This document shows, in pieces, positions 1-8,065 of a DNA stretch of 64,000 nt. Each line of letters begins with the position of its first letter. The first letter of the stretch is position 1. The stretch covers positions 186,001 to 250,000 of the forward strand of contig NZ_VFOM01000001.1 of assembly GCF_006716125.1 (NCBI RefSeq). Direction: 5' to 3'. This DNA comes from Homoserinimonas aerilata (GTDB lineage Bacteria; Actinomycetota; Actinomycetes; Actinomycetales; Microbacteriaceae). The notes under the pieces are model-generated. The model was not told where the DNA came from. It was given only the letters and a program-made list of their open reading frames with translations, and did no database searches. The position numbers and the translations under genes were made by a program.

Positions 1-247
1 TCGACGGTGAGGCCGCTTTTGTCGTCGAGGGTGTCGTCGACTGTGGCGCATCCTTCTTCGCCGAGCCCGACCGTGAATCCGTGCGGTAGAACCCAGACCC
101 CTTAAAAGTAACGCCGATGTTGCTGAAAACCTTGAGCAACTCTGGCTTACCGCAGTTTGGGCATTCGGTGAGGGCGTCGTCGGTGAATGCCTGGTACTGG
201 GTGAAGTCGTGGCCACAGGCGGCGCATCGGTAGCTGTAGGTGGGCAC
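1..247 (-). CDS. FmdB-family zinc ribbon protein (3' end outside window)
   Basis: Read on the minus strand from a GTG at 245-247 (VPTYSYRCAACGHDF...), this frame stays open to the window edge, so about 82 residues are visible. Two CxxC knuckles at residues 8-11 and 29-32 form the small FmdB-type zinc ribbon; the tail after residue 60 is rich in Ser, Thr, Lys and Ala and probably disordered. The family is often called a regulatory protein, but its role is unproven. It lies 29 bp downstream of the cyclo-ligase gene on the same strand, so the two are probably co-transcribed. The pair matches the order Rv0991c-Rv0992c as I recall it from Mycobacterium tuberculosis. Confidence 0.85.
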   Translation of the reverse strand, partial: MPTYSYRCAACGHDFTQYQAFTDDALTECPNCGKPELLKVFSNIGVTFKGSGFYRTDSRSGSAKKDAPQSTTPSTTKAASPS

Positions 248-276
248 GGTCGTCCTAGCGTTGGGGGTTGTGTTGC

Positions 277-855
277 TCAGAATGTGGTGATTCCGCCGGG
301 GGTGACTGCCCCGTTCACGCTTTTGTCGTGGATCTCGGCGGGTACTTCGTCGACGACCTCGTTGTCGAACACAACAGCATAGACCGGCGGGCACTGCTCC
401 ATTGATCCGAGCATCCGGTCGTAGTATCCGCGGCCCCAGCCCATGCGCATCCCGCTGCGGTCGACGGATGCGGCGGGCACGATGATGAGGTCGACATCGT
501 TGATGGCGATGGGGCCGAGCACGTCTCCGACGGCTTCGGGCATTCCGTAGGGGCCTTCTGTTTCGCTTTCGCCGTCGTCGACGACCCAGTCGAGCAGGCC
601 GTCGTCGCGGGAGACGGGCAGCAGTACGCGGATGCCTTCACCGTTGGCCCAGTTGAGGTAGGGCCGGATGTTCGGCTCGTCGGATGCGGGCAGGTAGGCG
701 GCGATGGATCGCGCGCCGAGTCGCGTGGTGAGTTCGCTGAGGTGCTCGGTGAGGTCGGCTGTGGCGGTGTCGCGTTCGGTGGCGGTGCGGATGCGGCGGC
801 GTTCGCGAAGTTCGGCCCGCAGCGCACGCTTGCGGTTTGGCAGGTCGTCGTTCAT
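277..855 (-). CDS. 5-formyltetrahydrofolate cyclo-ligase
   Basis: The 192-residue product should convert 5-formyl-THF plus ATP to 5,10-methenyl-THF in the cytoplasm, recycling folate. It has the basic N-terminal stretch NRKRALRAELRERRR that binds the polyphosphate in this family, and the hallmark GWGRGYYDR near residue 138. Length is normal (about 190). The start chosen is the ATG at 853-855 (MNDDLPNRK); an upstream ATG at 862-864 would add MAV. The divergent galU begins only 34 bp away, so promoters must be compact or transcripts leaderless. Longer open frames reaching 1188 are antisense to galU and not real. Confidence 0.93.
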   Translation of the reverse strand: MNDDLPNRKRALRAELRERRRIRTATERDTATADLTEHLSELTTRLGARSIAAYLPASDEPNIRPYLNWANGEGIRVLLPVSRDDGLLDWVVDDGESETEGPYGMPEAVGDVLGPIAINDVDLIIVPAASVDRSGMRMGWGRGYYDRMLGSMEQCPPVYAVVFDNEVVDEVPAEIHDKSVNGAVTPGGITTF

Positions 856-889
856 GACAGCCATCCTACGGAACGGTACCCTGACACGT

Positions 890-1783
890 ATGGCCTTCAC
901 GATCACCAAAGCCGTCATCCCCGCTGCGGGGCTCGGCACCAGGTTTCTTCCCGCCACCAAAGCGATGCCGAAGGAGATGCTGCCTGTCGTCGACAAGCCT
1001 GCCATCCAGTATGTGGTGGAGGAGGCGGTCGATGCCGGCCTCACCGATGTGCTGATGATCACGGGCCGCAACAAGAATGCGCTCGAGAACCATTTCGACC
1101 ATGTGGGCGAGCTTGAGGCGACGCTGGAGCGCAAGGGCGACACTGAGCGTCTGGAGAAGGTCAACTTCTCTTCAGAGCTCGCGGACATGCACTATGTGCG
1201 GCAGGGCAACCCGCTCGGTCTGGGGCATGCGGTGCTGCGCGCGAAGATGCATGTCGGCAACGAGCCGTTCGCGGTGCTGCTGGGTGACGACATCATCGAC
1301 GCGCGTGATGTGCTGCTGACGCGCATGATCGAGGTCCAGGGGCAGCGTGAGGCGAGTGTTGTGGCGCTGTTGGAGGTAGACCCGTCGCAGACGCACCTGT
1401 ATGGCATCGCCACGGTCGAGCAGACCGATGAGGATGATGTGGTGCGCATCACCGGCATGGTGGAGAAGCCGCCGCCGGGGGAGGCGCCCTCGAATCTGGC
1501 CATCATCGGCCGCTACGTTCTCACGCCTGATGTGTTCCGCATCCTGGAGCGCACCAAGCCGGGCAAGGGCGGCGAGATCCAGTTGACGGATGCGCTGCAG
1601 ACGATGGCTGAGGCGCCGGATGTGACGGGCGGGGTTTTCGGTGTCGTGTTCCGCGGCCGCCGCTATGACACGGGCGACCGCGCCGACTACATCAAGGCGA
1701 TCGTGCAGCTCGCCGTCGACCGTGAGGATCTGGGCCAGGAGTTGCGCCCCTGGCTGAAGAGCTTCGTGGCGACCCTCGACTGA
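890..1783 (+). CDS. galU: UTP-glucose-1-phosphate uridylyltransferase
   Basis: The product (297 residues) makes UDP-glucose from UTP and glucose-1-phosphate for cell-wall and exopolysaccharide precursors. The nucleotide-binding signature G-L-G-T-R-F-L-P-A-T-K is at residues 14-24, followed by PKEMLP; the sugar-binding VEKP sits mid-protein and GGEIQLTDAL in the C-terminal third, all as in bacterial GalU. The start at 890 gives MAFTITKAVIPAAG. An earlier in-frame start would run into the antisense strand of the cyclo-ligase gene and is rejected. It is followed after 16 bp by a GNAT gene, so galU-GNAT is probably one operon. Confidence 0.96.
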   Translation: MAFTITKAVIPAAGLGTRFLPATKAMPKEMLPVVDKPAIQYVVEEAVDAGLTDVLMITGRNKNALENHFDHVGELEATLERKGDTERLEKVNFSSELADMHYVRQGNPLGLGHAVLRAKMHVGNEPFAVLLGDDIIDARDVLLTRMIEVQGQREASVVALLEVDPSQTHLYGIATVEQTDEDDVVRITGMVEKPPPGEAPSNLAIIGRYVLTPDVFRILERTKPGKGGEIQLTDALQTMAEAPDVTGGVFGVVFRGRRYDTGDRADYIKAIVQLAVDREDLGQELRPWLKSFVATLD

Positions 1784-1799
1784 GGCGCACACTTAACCC

Positions 1800-2444
1800 A
1801 TGGCCGCAGGAACGCCGACGCTCTCCGATGGTGCCGTCACGATTCGCCCGATCAGGGTGAGGGATGCGCGCGCGCTCGAGCGTGAGCTGCTCGACAACCG
1901 TTCATGGTTGAGCAAGTGGGAGGCGACCAGTCCGTACGGGCCGACCGAGTTCGACGCGCGCTTCAGCATCCGGAGTCTGCAGGCGCACGCACGCGCCGGG
2001 CATGGGCTGCCGTTCGTGATCGAACATGAGGGGCAGTTCGCGGGGCAGCTGAACGTGTCGGGCATCACCTACGGCTCGCTGGCATCCGCGACGCTCGGCT
2101 ACTGGGTGTCGGAACGTTTCGCGGGCAAAGGGGTGACGCCGGCCGCGGTGGCCCTCGCGACGGACCACTGCTTCTTCGGCCTGGGCCTGCACCGCATGGA
2201 GATCTGCATCCGGCCGGAGAACGGGCCGAGCCTGCGCGTGGTGGAGAAGCTGGGGTTCCGCTACGAGGGGCTGCGGCGGCGGTACATCCACATCGACGGT
2301 GACTGGCGCGACCACTTCTGCTTCGCGCTCGTCGCCGAGGAGGTGCGCACGGGTGTGCTGCGGCGCTGGCGCGACGGCGCCGTTCCGGCGGCGAACGCCC
2401 GCATCCCCGAAGGCGACCTGCGGGCGGCAGGCCTCCGCCCCTAG
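1800..2444 (+). CDS. GNAT acetyltransferase, RimJ/RimL type
   Basis: A 214-residue GCN5-related acetyltransferase. The N-terminal VTIRPIRVRDARALERELL and the central Q-x-x-x-G-x/A acetyl-CoA region (FAGKGVTPAAVALATDHCFFGLGLHRMEI is the visible family pattern, residues about 100-128) followed by NGPSLRVVEKLGFRYEGL are typical of RimJ/RimL N-terminal protein acetylases. The true substrate is unknown. The position directly after galU matches rimJ (Rv0995) in M. tuberculosis; the moeA gene that sits between them there is absent here. The last bases before the downstream gap are followed by a GGTTGAG...CGAAACC repeat. Confidence 0.88.
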   Translation: MAAGTPTLSDGAVTIRPIRVRDARALERELLDNRSWLSKWEATSPYGPTEFDARFSIRSLQAHARAGHGLPFVIEHEGQFAGQLNVSGITYGSLASATLGYWVSERFAGKGVTPAAVALATDHCFFGLGLHRMEICIRPENGPSLRVVEKLGFRYEGLRRRYIHIDGDWRDHFCFALVAEEVRTGVLRRWRDGAVPAANARIPEGDLRAAGLRP

Positions 2445-2454
2445 CCCCCTCGCC

Positions 2455-2487
2455 GGTTGAGGAGCGACGAAGGAGCGTCTCGAAACC
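2455..2487. repeat. GGTTGAG...CTCGAAACC intergenic repeat, copy 1
   Basis: A 33-bp element starting GGTTGAGGAGCGACG and ending GCGTCTCGAAACC sits 10 bp after the stop codon of the GNAT gene. The same ends recur at 16322-16425 and in part at 17934. The termini are partly inverted (GGTT...AACC). Elements of this kind, GGTTGAGTAGCG...TCGAAACC, are known to me as frequent intergenic repeats in Microbacteriaceae genomes; the function is unknown. Confidence 0.6.
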
Positions 2488-2575
2488 TCACCAACGAACA
2501 ACCCGGCCCCCGATCGCCCGTGACACACCTGCCCGCCTGTGCCGCGCATCCGCTTGCCCCTCGTACCGTTGTCTC

Positions 2576-3559
2576 ATGGGAATGGATGGGCTCAGTTCGA
2601 GTGTGGTGATCGCGCTCGCGGCTGTGCTCTGGTTGGCGTATCTGCTTCCCACGTGGTTCAAACGGCGCGAGTATCTGTCGACGGAGCGCAATGCGGTGCG
2701 CCTGCAGCAGACGCTGCGCATCATGGCTGAGACGGCCGAGGTCCCCGATCAGGTTCGGGTGGAGAGTTCGGCGCGCAGTGCCGCCGTGCAGGAGAAGATC
2801 ATGCAGCGCGAGATGCAGCGTACGAGGGCGATTCAGAAGGCTCAGGATGCGGCGGCGGCCCGGGCGGCTGCGCGTCAGTTGGCGGAGTCGCGGCCTGCGA
2901 TTGCCGCCGATGTGGCGCGTTCGTCGCAGTCGTCGCGCAGGCTCAGGCGTTCGCGTCTGGTGTCGACATTGGCGCTGATCGCGGCGCTGGTGGGTGTTGT
3001 TGTCGGCGTGGCTCAGTTGGCGGCGGGCACCGGGTGGGTGCTGCTGGCTGGTTCTGTTGTGGTCGCTGTGGGTGCCGTGGTGTTGTTGGCGCAGTTGGCT
3101 GCCGTGTCGCGGGCGCGCGCGCAGTTGGCGCAGGGCCTTGAGCGTTCGGCCCCGGTGGCGTCGCCTCTGCGTGACATGTTCCCGCAGCAGCAGGCGCTGG
3201 CTGCGGGTGGCGAGTGGACGCCCGTGCCGGTCCCGAAGCCGCTGTATCTGTCGCGGCCGGAGGCTCCGGCTGCCCCGCGTGTGACGTTCGCGGATGCTGC
3301 GGCTCGCCTGGCGAGGCCTGCCGCGTCGACGGTGACCCCGGATGCTGTTCCCGATCATGCGGCGGAGCTGCGGGATGCTGCGGCGCGCTCCGAGCAGGCG
3401 CTGCGGGACGCACAGCAGCAGACGACACGCATCGCGCCCGCACCCGCCGTGGAGGTCCCCGCGGAGACGAGCCGCTTCGCTCGGATGGGCATCATCGACG
3501 ACGCGGAGCTGGCCCCTGTGGCCCTCGATGAGGCGCTGCGCCGTCGTCGCGCGGTCTGA
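2576..3559 (+). CDS. Actinobacterial membrane protein (Rv0996-like, possible GlpR-type)
   Basis: The 327-residue protein has one N-terminal membrane segment (residues 6-26, SSSVVIALAAVLWLAYLLPTW), a basic alpha-helical cytoplasmic stretch (residues 30-120, strongly Ala/Arg/Gln rich), two adjacent membrane helices (about 127-147 and 151-172), and a Pro/Ala-rich tail. By position after galU and rimJ it corresponds to the M. tuberculosis membrane protein Rv0996. A related corynebacterial protein has been described as the membrane receptor of a gephyrin-like division protein; I infer homology only from position and topology. Start at 2576 (MGMDGLSSS); no clear Shine-Dalgarno is seen, and an ATG six bases later is possible. 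Confidence 0.7.
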   Translation: MGMDGLSSSVVIALAAVLWLAYLLPTWFKRREYLSTERNAVRLQQTLRIMAETAEVPDQVRVESSARSAAVQEKIMQREMQRTRAIQKAQDAAAARAAARQLAESRPAIAADVARSSQSSRRLRRSRLVSTLALIAALVGVVVGVAQLAAGTGWVLLAGSVVVAVGAVVLLAQLAAVSRARAQLAQGLERSAPVASPLRDMFPQQQALAAGGEWTPVPVPKPLYLSRPEAPAAPRVTFADAAARLARPAASTVTPDAVPDHAAELRDAAARSEQALRDAQQQTTRIAPAPAVEVPAETSRFARMGIIDDAELAPVALDEALRRRRAV

Positions 3560-3689
3560 GCATCCGCTTTCACTGAGTTGCCTCCAGGTGCTCTTCGTGC
3601 GCCCGTTCGCCAGCAGTTAGGGGCAACTCACGGGCGGACGGCCGTGTTCGGGGCGGCTGGTGCGAGGTGTTATCGTAGTTACCGCACTA

Positions 3690-3765
3690 GGGCCCTTGGC
3701 GCAGTTGGTAGCGCGCCTCGTTCGCATCGAGGAGGTCAGGAGTTCGAATCTCCTAGGGTCCACCA
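3690..3765 (+). tRNA. tRNA-Ala (anticodon CGC)
   Basis: A 76-nt cloverleaf: acceptor GGGCCCT / AGGGTCC with the G3:U70 wobble that marks alanine tRNAs, D arm GGCGCAGTTGGTAGCGC, anticodon stem CCTCG/CGAGG with loop TTCGCAT giving anticodon CGC (codon GCG), T arm with AGGAGTTCGAATCTCCT, and an encoded CCA end at 3763-3765. Confidence 0.97.
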
Positions 3766-3773
3766 GTGTCAGC

Positions 3774-3808
3774 CAGCAAACCCTCGGTCTTCGGCCGGGG
3801 GTTTGCTG
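3774..3808 (+). terminator. Hairpin terminator after tRNA-Ala
   Basis: CAGCAAACCC at 3774-3783 pairs perfectly with GGGTTTGCTG at 3799-3808, and the loop adds further partly pairing G/C bases. It begins 8 bp after the tRNA CCA. There is no long T tract, as is common in high-GC actinobacteria. Confidence 0.7.
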
Positions 3809-3834
3809 CGTTGTGGGCACGTGCGCGTGGCGAC

Positions 3835-3894
3835 GGCTGTGCTTTGTCGCGACGGCGGTGAAACGTTCTGCAGCCGTCGCGACAAAGTGCAGCC
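3835..3894. repeat. Long imperfect inverted repeat (22-bp arms) upstream of the GntR gene
   Basis: Arm 3835-3856 (GGCTGTGCTTTGTCGCGACG..) and arm 3873-3894 are reverse complements at 20 of 22 positions, separated by 16 bp containing AAACGTT. The element lies between the tRNA-Ala terminator and the GntR gene. It could be a second terminator, an RNA structure or a mobile repeat; the sequence alone does not decide. Confidence 0.65.
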
Positions 3895-3979
3895 GCGGTT
3901 TCAAGAGAGGCGCCTCAGTGCTCCGGATGTCCTGGCCGGGGAGATGACCTGGCATGCAAGTCTCGTCCATACTGTAGCT

Positions 3980-4678
3980 ATGGAGCGAGAGAGCCAGCGC
4001 AACCGAGGGCGGTTGTCGGGGCACGTTTACGACAGCATCAAGGAGCGACTTCTCGATGGCGACTACCCCGCGGGGTCCCGGGTGTCGGTTGAGGCGCTGC
4101 GCGCCGAGTTCACTGTGAGCAAGCAGCCCATCATGGAGGCCCTGCGTCAGCTGGCGGCGGACGGCATCGTCGAGATTCTTCCCCAGATCGGATGCGTCGT
4201 GGTCGGCTATTCGCCGCGTGACGTGGAGGACTTCTTCGAGATCTTTGCCGCATTCGAGGGAGCACTGGCGGGCGCCGCAGCCCAGCGTCGAACCCCTCGC
4301 GACGTCGAGGGCCTCCAGCGTGTGCTTGACTCCGTCACCGCGAGAAGCAACCGCGCCGGCCACGATGAGTCCGCGACCTACCGTCGCGAGAACAGGGAAT
4401 TCCACGCGGCCATCCACCGCATCGTCGCCTCGCCGATCATGGCCGATTCGAGCCGCCGGCTGTGGGATCTGAGCGACTTCCTCATCAACACGACGGGCAC
4501 GCCGCTGCCTCTCAGCTATGTGACGTCGGAGCGGCATCGCGAGCACGGAGAGATCGTGAAGGCCATTGCCGACGGCGATGCGGGCAAGGCTCGTGCTCTC
4601 ATGGAGGCGCACATCCGCGAGACGCCCAAGCACATCGCGGGCGGCGCGACGACCGCATCCGCAGCATCCGCGTCCTGA
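3980..4678 (+). CDS. GntR-family (FCD) transcriptional regulator
   Basis: The 232-residue protein has an N-terminal winged helix (residues about 10-75: VYDSIKERLLDGDYPAGSRV, then VEALRAEFTVSKQPIMEALRQLAADGIVE) and a C-terminal all-helical FCD ligand domain (about 85-215) with the metal-binding REFHAAI and HREHGEIVKAI stretches. It sits beside, and convergent to, the MHS transporter and is the likely regulator of the aromatic catabolic genes, responding to an acid intermediate (inference). Start ATG at 3980 gives MERESQRNRGRL; the longer frame upstream crosses the tRNA. A GCATGCAA motif just upstream (3952-3960) resembles half of the palindrome at 6219-6236. Confidence 0.88.
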   Translation: MERESQRNRGRLSGHVYDSIKERLLDGDYPAGSRVSVEALRAEFTVSKQPIMEALRQLAADGIVEILPQIGCVVVGYSPRDVEDFFEIFAAFEGALAGAAAQRRTPRDVEGLQRVLDSVTARSNRAGHDESATYRRENREFHAAIHRIVASPIMADSSRRLWDLSDFLINTTGTPLPLSYVTSERHREHGEIVKAIADGDAGKARALMEAHIRETPKHIAGGATTASAASAS

Positions 4679-4696
4679 ACATAAGTCCTTAACATA

Positions 4697-4735
4697 AAAG
4701 GCAGCGCCCGAGCCGAAGCCCGAGACGCTGCCTTT
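4697..4735. terminator. Bidirectional terminator between GntR and transporter genes
   Basis: AAAGGCAGCG at 4697-4706 and CGCTGCCTTT at 4726-4735 form a perfect 10-bp stem with A and T flanks that would act on both strands. It lies exactly between two convergent stop codons (4678 and 4758). Confidence 0.85.
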
Positions 4736-4757
4736 GTGAGTTGGCTGCCGGATGCGC

Positions 4758-6092
4758 TCAGTTCTCGAGCGGGTTGTCTGCGCTGTTGCGGAACGCCGCC
4801 TCCTTGCGGCCCCAGCCGCCGGGGATGAGGGCGACGGAAACGACCGAGATGGCGCAGACGATCATGAGGTACACGACCACCGCCTGCCAGCCGCCTGCGG
4901 CGAGGAGCGCGACGGCGATCGTGGGAGCGAAGGCGGGGCCCGCGATCTGCGAGATCGTGTACCCGACCGAGGCGCCCGTGTAGCGCACCTCTCGCGTGAA
5001 GATCATCGCGAAGAGCGAACCGGTGACTCCCGCCGACGGTGCCATGGCGATACCGAAGATCAGCGTGACCGCGAGGGCGAAGGCCCACGGGTTGCCCGTG
5101 TTGATGAGCACGAAGCCGATCGGTGTGGCGATGAGCATGAGTACGGCGCCAAGGAAGTACATGGTCTTGCGGCCGTACCTGTCAGAGAGCGAGCCGAACA
5201 CCGGGTACAGGATCACGGCCACGATGGCGGCGAAACAGACGCCTGCCAGCGCCGCGGTGCGGTCGATTCCGACGCCGCCGCTGTAGTTCACGAGGAACGC
5301 CATCGTGATGTACGCGAGCACGCCCTGGCTGAGATAGGTGCCGGCAACAAGGAGGATTTCGCGCCAGTGTCGACGGAAGGCCACGACGAGGGGAACCTTG
5401 ACAATCTCTGACTTCTCGCGCGCCGCAGCGAACGCCGGGCTTTCGCTGAGCGACAAGCGGATGAACAGGCCGACCGCCACCAGAAGGATGCTGAGGATGA
5501 ACGGCACGCGCCAACCCCACGAGAAGAAGTCTTCATCGGGCAGCTGCGCGACCAGGAGGAACGCGAGCGTCGCGAGGAACGTGCCGGCCGGGGCGCCCAT
5601 CTGCGGGAACGCCCCGTAGAAGCCGCGCTTGCCGAGAGGTGCGTGCTCCACGGCCATGAGGGTCGCGCCGCCCCATTCGCCGCCGACCATGAGGCCCTGG
5701 AACAGGCGAAGCACCGTGAGGAGGATGGGGGCCAGGATGCCGATCTGCGCGTGGCCGGGGAGGAGGCCCATGAGGAGGGTGGCCAGCCCCATGCCGAGGA
5801 GCGAGATGACGAGCATCTTCTTGCGACCGACGCGGTCACCGAAGTGGCCGAAGATGATTCCGCCGAGGGGGCGCGCCAGGAAGCCCACGCCGAAGGTGGC
5901 GAAGGAGAGCAGCGTGCCCATGAGCGGGGTGGAGTCGGGAAAGAAGATCTGGGGGAAGACCAGAGCCGCGGCGGTGCCGTAGATGAAGAAGTCGAAGTAT
6001 TCGACTGTTGTGCCGATGAAGCTTGCGCTGGCGACCTTCAGCGGTGACGTACCGCCAGCTTTCTTTGCTGCGACCGGTGTCGTCGTTGTCAT
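4758..6092 (-). CDS. MFS transporter, metabolite:H+ symporter (MHS) type
   Basis: A 444-residue, 12-helix major facilitator. Family marks include the loop-2 motif GHFGDRVGRKKML after helix 2, RLFQGLMVGGEWGGA in helix 4, and the second-half equivalent GSLSDRYGRKTM; these fit the MHS subfamily (shikimate, alpha-ketoglutarate, proline/betaine and aromatic-acid importers). Divergence from the ring-hydroxylation operon suggests uptake of its aromatic substrate (inference). Start ATG at 6090-6092 with AGAGAGGAAAACCC before it; an upstream in-frame ATG at 6120-6122 would add 10 residues. A GCATGCTAG motif 27 bp upstream (6119-6127) is shared with the palindrome at 6219. Confidence 0.9.
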   Translation of the reverse strand: MTTTTPVAAKKAGGTSPLKVASASFIGTTVEYFDFFIYGTAAALVFPQIFFPDSTPLMGTLLSFATFGVGFLARPLGGIIFGHFGDRVGRKKMLVISLLGMGLATLLMGLLPGHAQIGILAPILLTVLRLFQGLMVGGEWGGATLMAVEHAPLGKRGFYGAFPQMGAPAGTFLATLAFLLVAQLPDEDFFSWGWRVPFILSILLVAVGLFIRLSLSESPAFAAAREKSEIVKVPLVVAFRRHWREILLVAGTYLSQGVLAYITMAFLVNYSGGVGIDRTAALAGVCFAAIVAVILYPVFGSLSDRYGRKTMYFLGAVLMLIATPIGFVLINTGNPWAFALAVTLIFGIAMAPSAGVTGSLFAMIFTREVRYTGASVGYTISQIAGPAFAPTIAVALLAAGGWQAVVVYLMIVCAISVVSVALIPGGWGRKEAAFRNSADNPLEN

Positions 6093-6218
6093 GGGTTTTC
6101 CTCTCTGAAAACTCACTCGCATGCTAGCGGGTTAGTTAGGAAAGAATAGGCCCGCCGGAGCGCGATGCGCAACCCACCAGATAATTGATCCCCGTCTCGA
6201 CCCATGGCGATGCGCGTC

Positions 6219-6236
6219 TTGCATGCTAGTATGCAA
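6219..6236. promoter_or_regulatory. Near-perfect palindrome, probable GntR operator
   Basis: TTGCATGCTAGTATGCAA is an inverted repeat matching at 16 of 18 positions, in the 197-bp divergent region between the transporter and the monooxygenase genes. The core GCATGCTAG also occurs at 6119-6127 next to the transporter start, and GCATGCAA occurs upstream of the GntR gene. Size and symmetry suit a dimeric GntR/FCD regulator. Binding is inferred. Confidence 0.65.
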
Positions 6237-6289
6237 CACGGAGATTGTTCCACCGGGGTCAGCGACCCACATCTCGAAGGAGAGAGCGA

Positions 6290-8065
6290 ATGACAGCATC
6301 CACTGAATTCGACACCGACGTCATCGTCGTGGGAACCGGGCCTGCGGGTGCGGCCACCGCTCTGGCGCTCGCCGACTACGGCGTGAAGACCCACGTGGTG
6401 TCCAAATGGAACTGGCTCGCCAACACGCCCCGCGCGCACATCACCAACCAGCGTGCGATGGAAGTACTGCGCGACCTCGGCATAGAAGACGAGGTCACCC
6501 GACTCGCCACCCCGTGGGAGCACATGGGTGACACCATGTTCACCACCAGCCTCGTCGGTGACGAGATTGCGCGCATCCGCACCTGGGGCACCGGCGACAA
6601 ACGCTACGGCGACTACCTGCAGGGCAGCCCCTGCACCATGCTCGACATCCCGCAGACCCTCATGGAGCCCGTGCTCGTCAAGAATGCGGCAGCCCGTGGG
6701 GCGGATGTCTCGTTCAACACCGAATATCTGTCGCACGAGCAGGATGAGACCGGTGTGACGGTGCGGCTGCTCAACAAGCAGAGTGGCCAGGAATACACGC
6801 AGCGCGCCCGCTACCTTGTCGGTGCCGACGGAGCCAAGTCGAAGGTTGCCGAAGAGCTCGGCCTGCCCTTCGAAGGCGAAGTCGCCCGCGCCGGCACCGT
6901 CTACATCCTCTTCAACGCCGACCTGCGCCAACACGTCGAGCACCGCCCCAGCATCCTGCACTGGATCATGAACCCCGCCGCGTCGATCGGCGAGATCGGC
7001 ATGGCCACGTTCCGCGCGATCCGGCCCTGGGATCAGTGGATTCTCGGGTGGGGCTTCGACATCGACGCCGGCGAACCCGACCTCAGCGACGAGTTCCTTC
7101 TCAGCCAGATCCGCACCCTCACCGGGATTGCCGACCTTGAGGTCGACATCGAGCGCAAGATGATCTGGTACGTCAACCAGCAGCACGCCGAGCTGTACCA
7201 CCGCGGCCGCGTGTTCTGTGCCGGGGATGCCGTGCACAGGCATCCACCGAGCTCAGGACTCGGCTCCAACACCTGCATGCAGGATGCGTTCAATCTCGCC
7301 TGGAAGCTCGCGTTCGCCGTCAAGGGCTGGGCTGACGAGACGCTGCCTGCCAGCTACTCCGACGAGCGGGTGCCCGTCGGGCGGCAGATCGTGGCCCGCG
7401 CCAACCAGTCCCGCAAGGATTACGCCCCCGTGCGCGCCGCGATCTCCGACTCCGAGGCCAGCGACCCGCTCGCGGCGGGGCTCAAACGGCTGCGCTCCGC
7501 AACGCCCGAAGGTGTGGCCGCCCGCAAGGCCCTCCACGCGGCGCTCGAACTCAAGAACACCGAGTTCAACGCGCAGGGTGTCGAACTGAACCAGCGCTAC
7601 GAATCGAGCGCCGTCATCCCCGACCCCACCCTCGGCGACGAGGAGTGGCAGCGCGACCGTCAGCTCCACCTGCAGGCCACAACGCGGCCGGGGGCCAAGC
7701 TTCCTCACGCGTGGCTCGTCAACGAGAAGGGCGTGCGCGTCTCCACCCTCGACGTCACGGGCCACGGCCTCATGTCGCTCGTCACCGGAATCTCCGGCGC
7801 GGCCTGGGCAGAAGCCGCCCACCGCATCCGGGCCCCCTACCTGCGCACGGTCGTGGTCGGAGAACCCGAACACGCAGACCTCTACGGTGACTGGAATGCG
7901 GTCAGCGAGATTGATGAGGCGGGGGCTATTCTGGTGCGCCCCGACGGTTACATCGCATGGCGGCAGCCCGCAGCCGTGCTCGACGCAGAAGAGGCGTACC
8001 GGCAGCTCACGGCAGCGCTTTCGAAAGTCCTCGGCACGCCCGAGGGGAACGGAGAAAACTCATGA
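6290..8065 (+). CDS. FAD-dependent aromatic ring monooxygenase (MhpA/TfdB-like)
   Basis: This 591-residue class A flavoprotein monooxygenase has the Rossmann motif VVGTGPAGAATALAL (about residues 14-28), the middle GADGAKSKV, and the FAD-ribityl/substrate signature GDAVHRHPPSSGLGSN followed by QDAFNLAWKLA near residue 313, the form seen in phenol and dichlorophenol hydroxylases and MhpA. The last 120 residues form the degenerate thioredoxin-like domain of that group, ending in ILVRPDGYIAWR. With NAD(P)H and O2 it should hydroxylate a phenol to a catechol, here probably a phenylpropionate-type substrate given the MhpB-like dioxygenase downstream. Start ATG 6290 follows GAAGGAGAGAG. The stop overlaps the next ATG (ATGA, 8062-8065). 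Confidence 0.9.
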   Translation: MTASTEFDTDVIVVGTGPAGAATALALADYGVKTHVVSKWNWLANTPRAHITNQRAMEVLRDLGIEDEVTRLATPWEHMGDTMFTTSLVGDEIARIRTWGTGDKRYGDYLQGSPCTMLDIPQTLMEPVLVKNAAARGADVSFNTEYLSHEQDETGVTVRLLNKQSGQEYTQRARYLVGADGAKSKVAEELGLPFEGEVARAGTVYILFNADLRQHVEHRPSILHWIMNPAASIGEIGMATFRAIRPWDQWILGWGFDIDAGEPDLSDEFLLSQIRTLTGIADLEVDIERKMIWYVNQQHAELYHRGRVFCAGDAVHRHPPSSGLGSNTCMQDAFNLAWKLAFAVKGWADETLPASYSDERVPVGRQIVARANQSRKDYAPVRAAISDSEASDPLAAGLKRLRSATPEGVAARKALHAALELKNTEFNAQGVELNQRYESSAVIPDPTLGDEEWQRDRQLHLQATTRPGAKLPHAWLVNEKGVRVSTLDVTGHGLMSLVTGISGAAWAEAAHRIRAPYLRTVVVGEPEHADLYGDWNAVSEIDEAGAILVRPDGYIAWRQPAAVLDAEEAYRQLTAALSKVLGTPEGNGENS

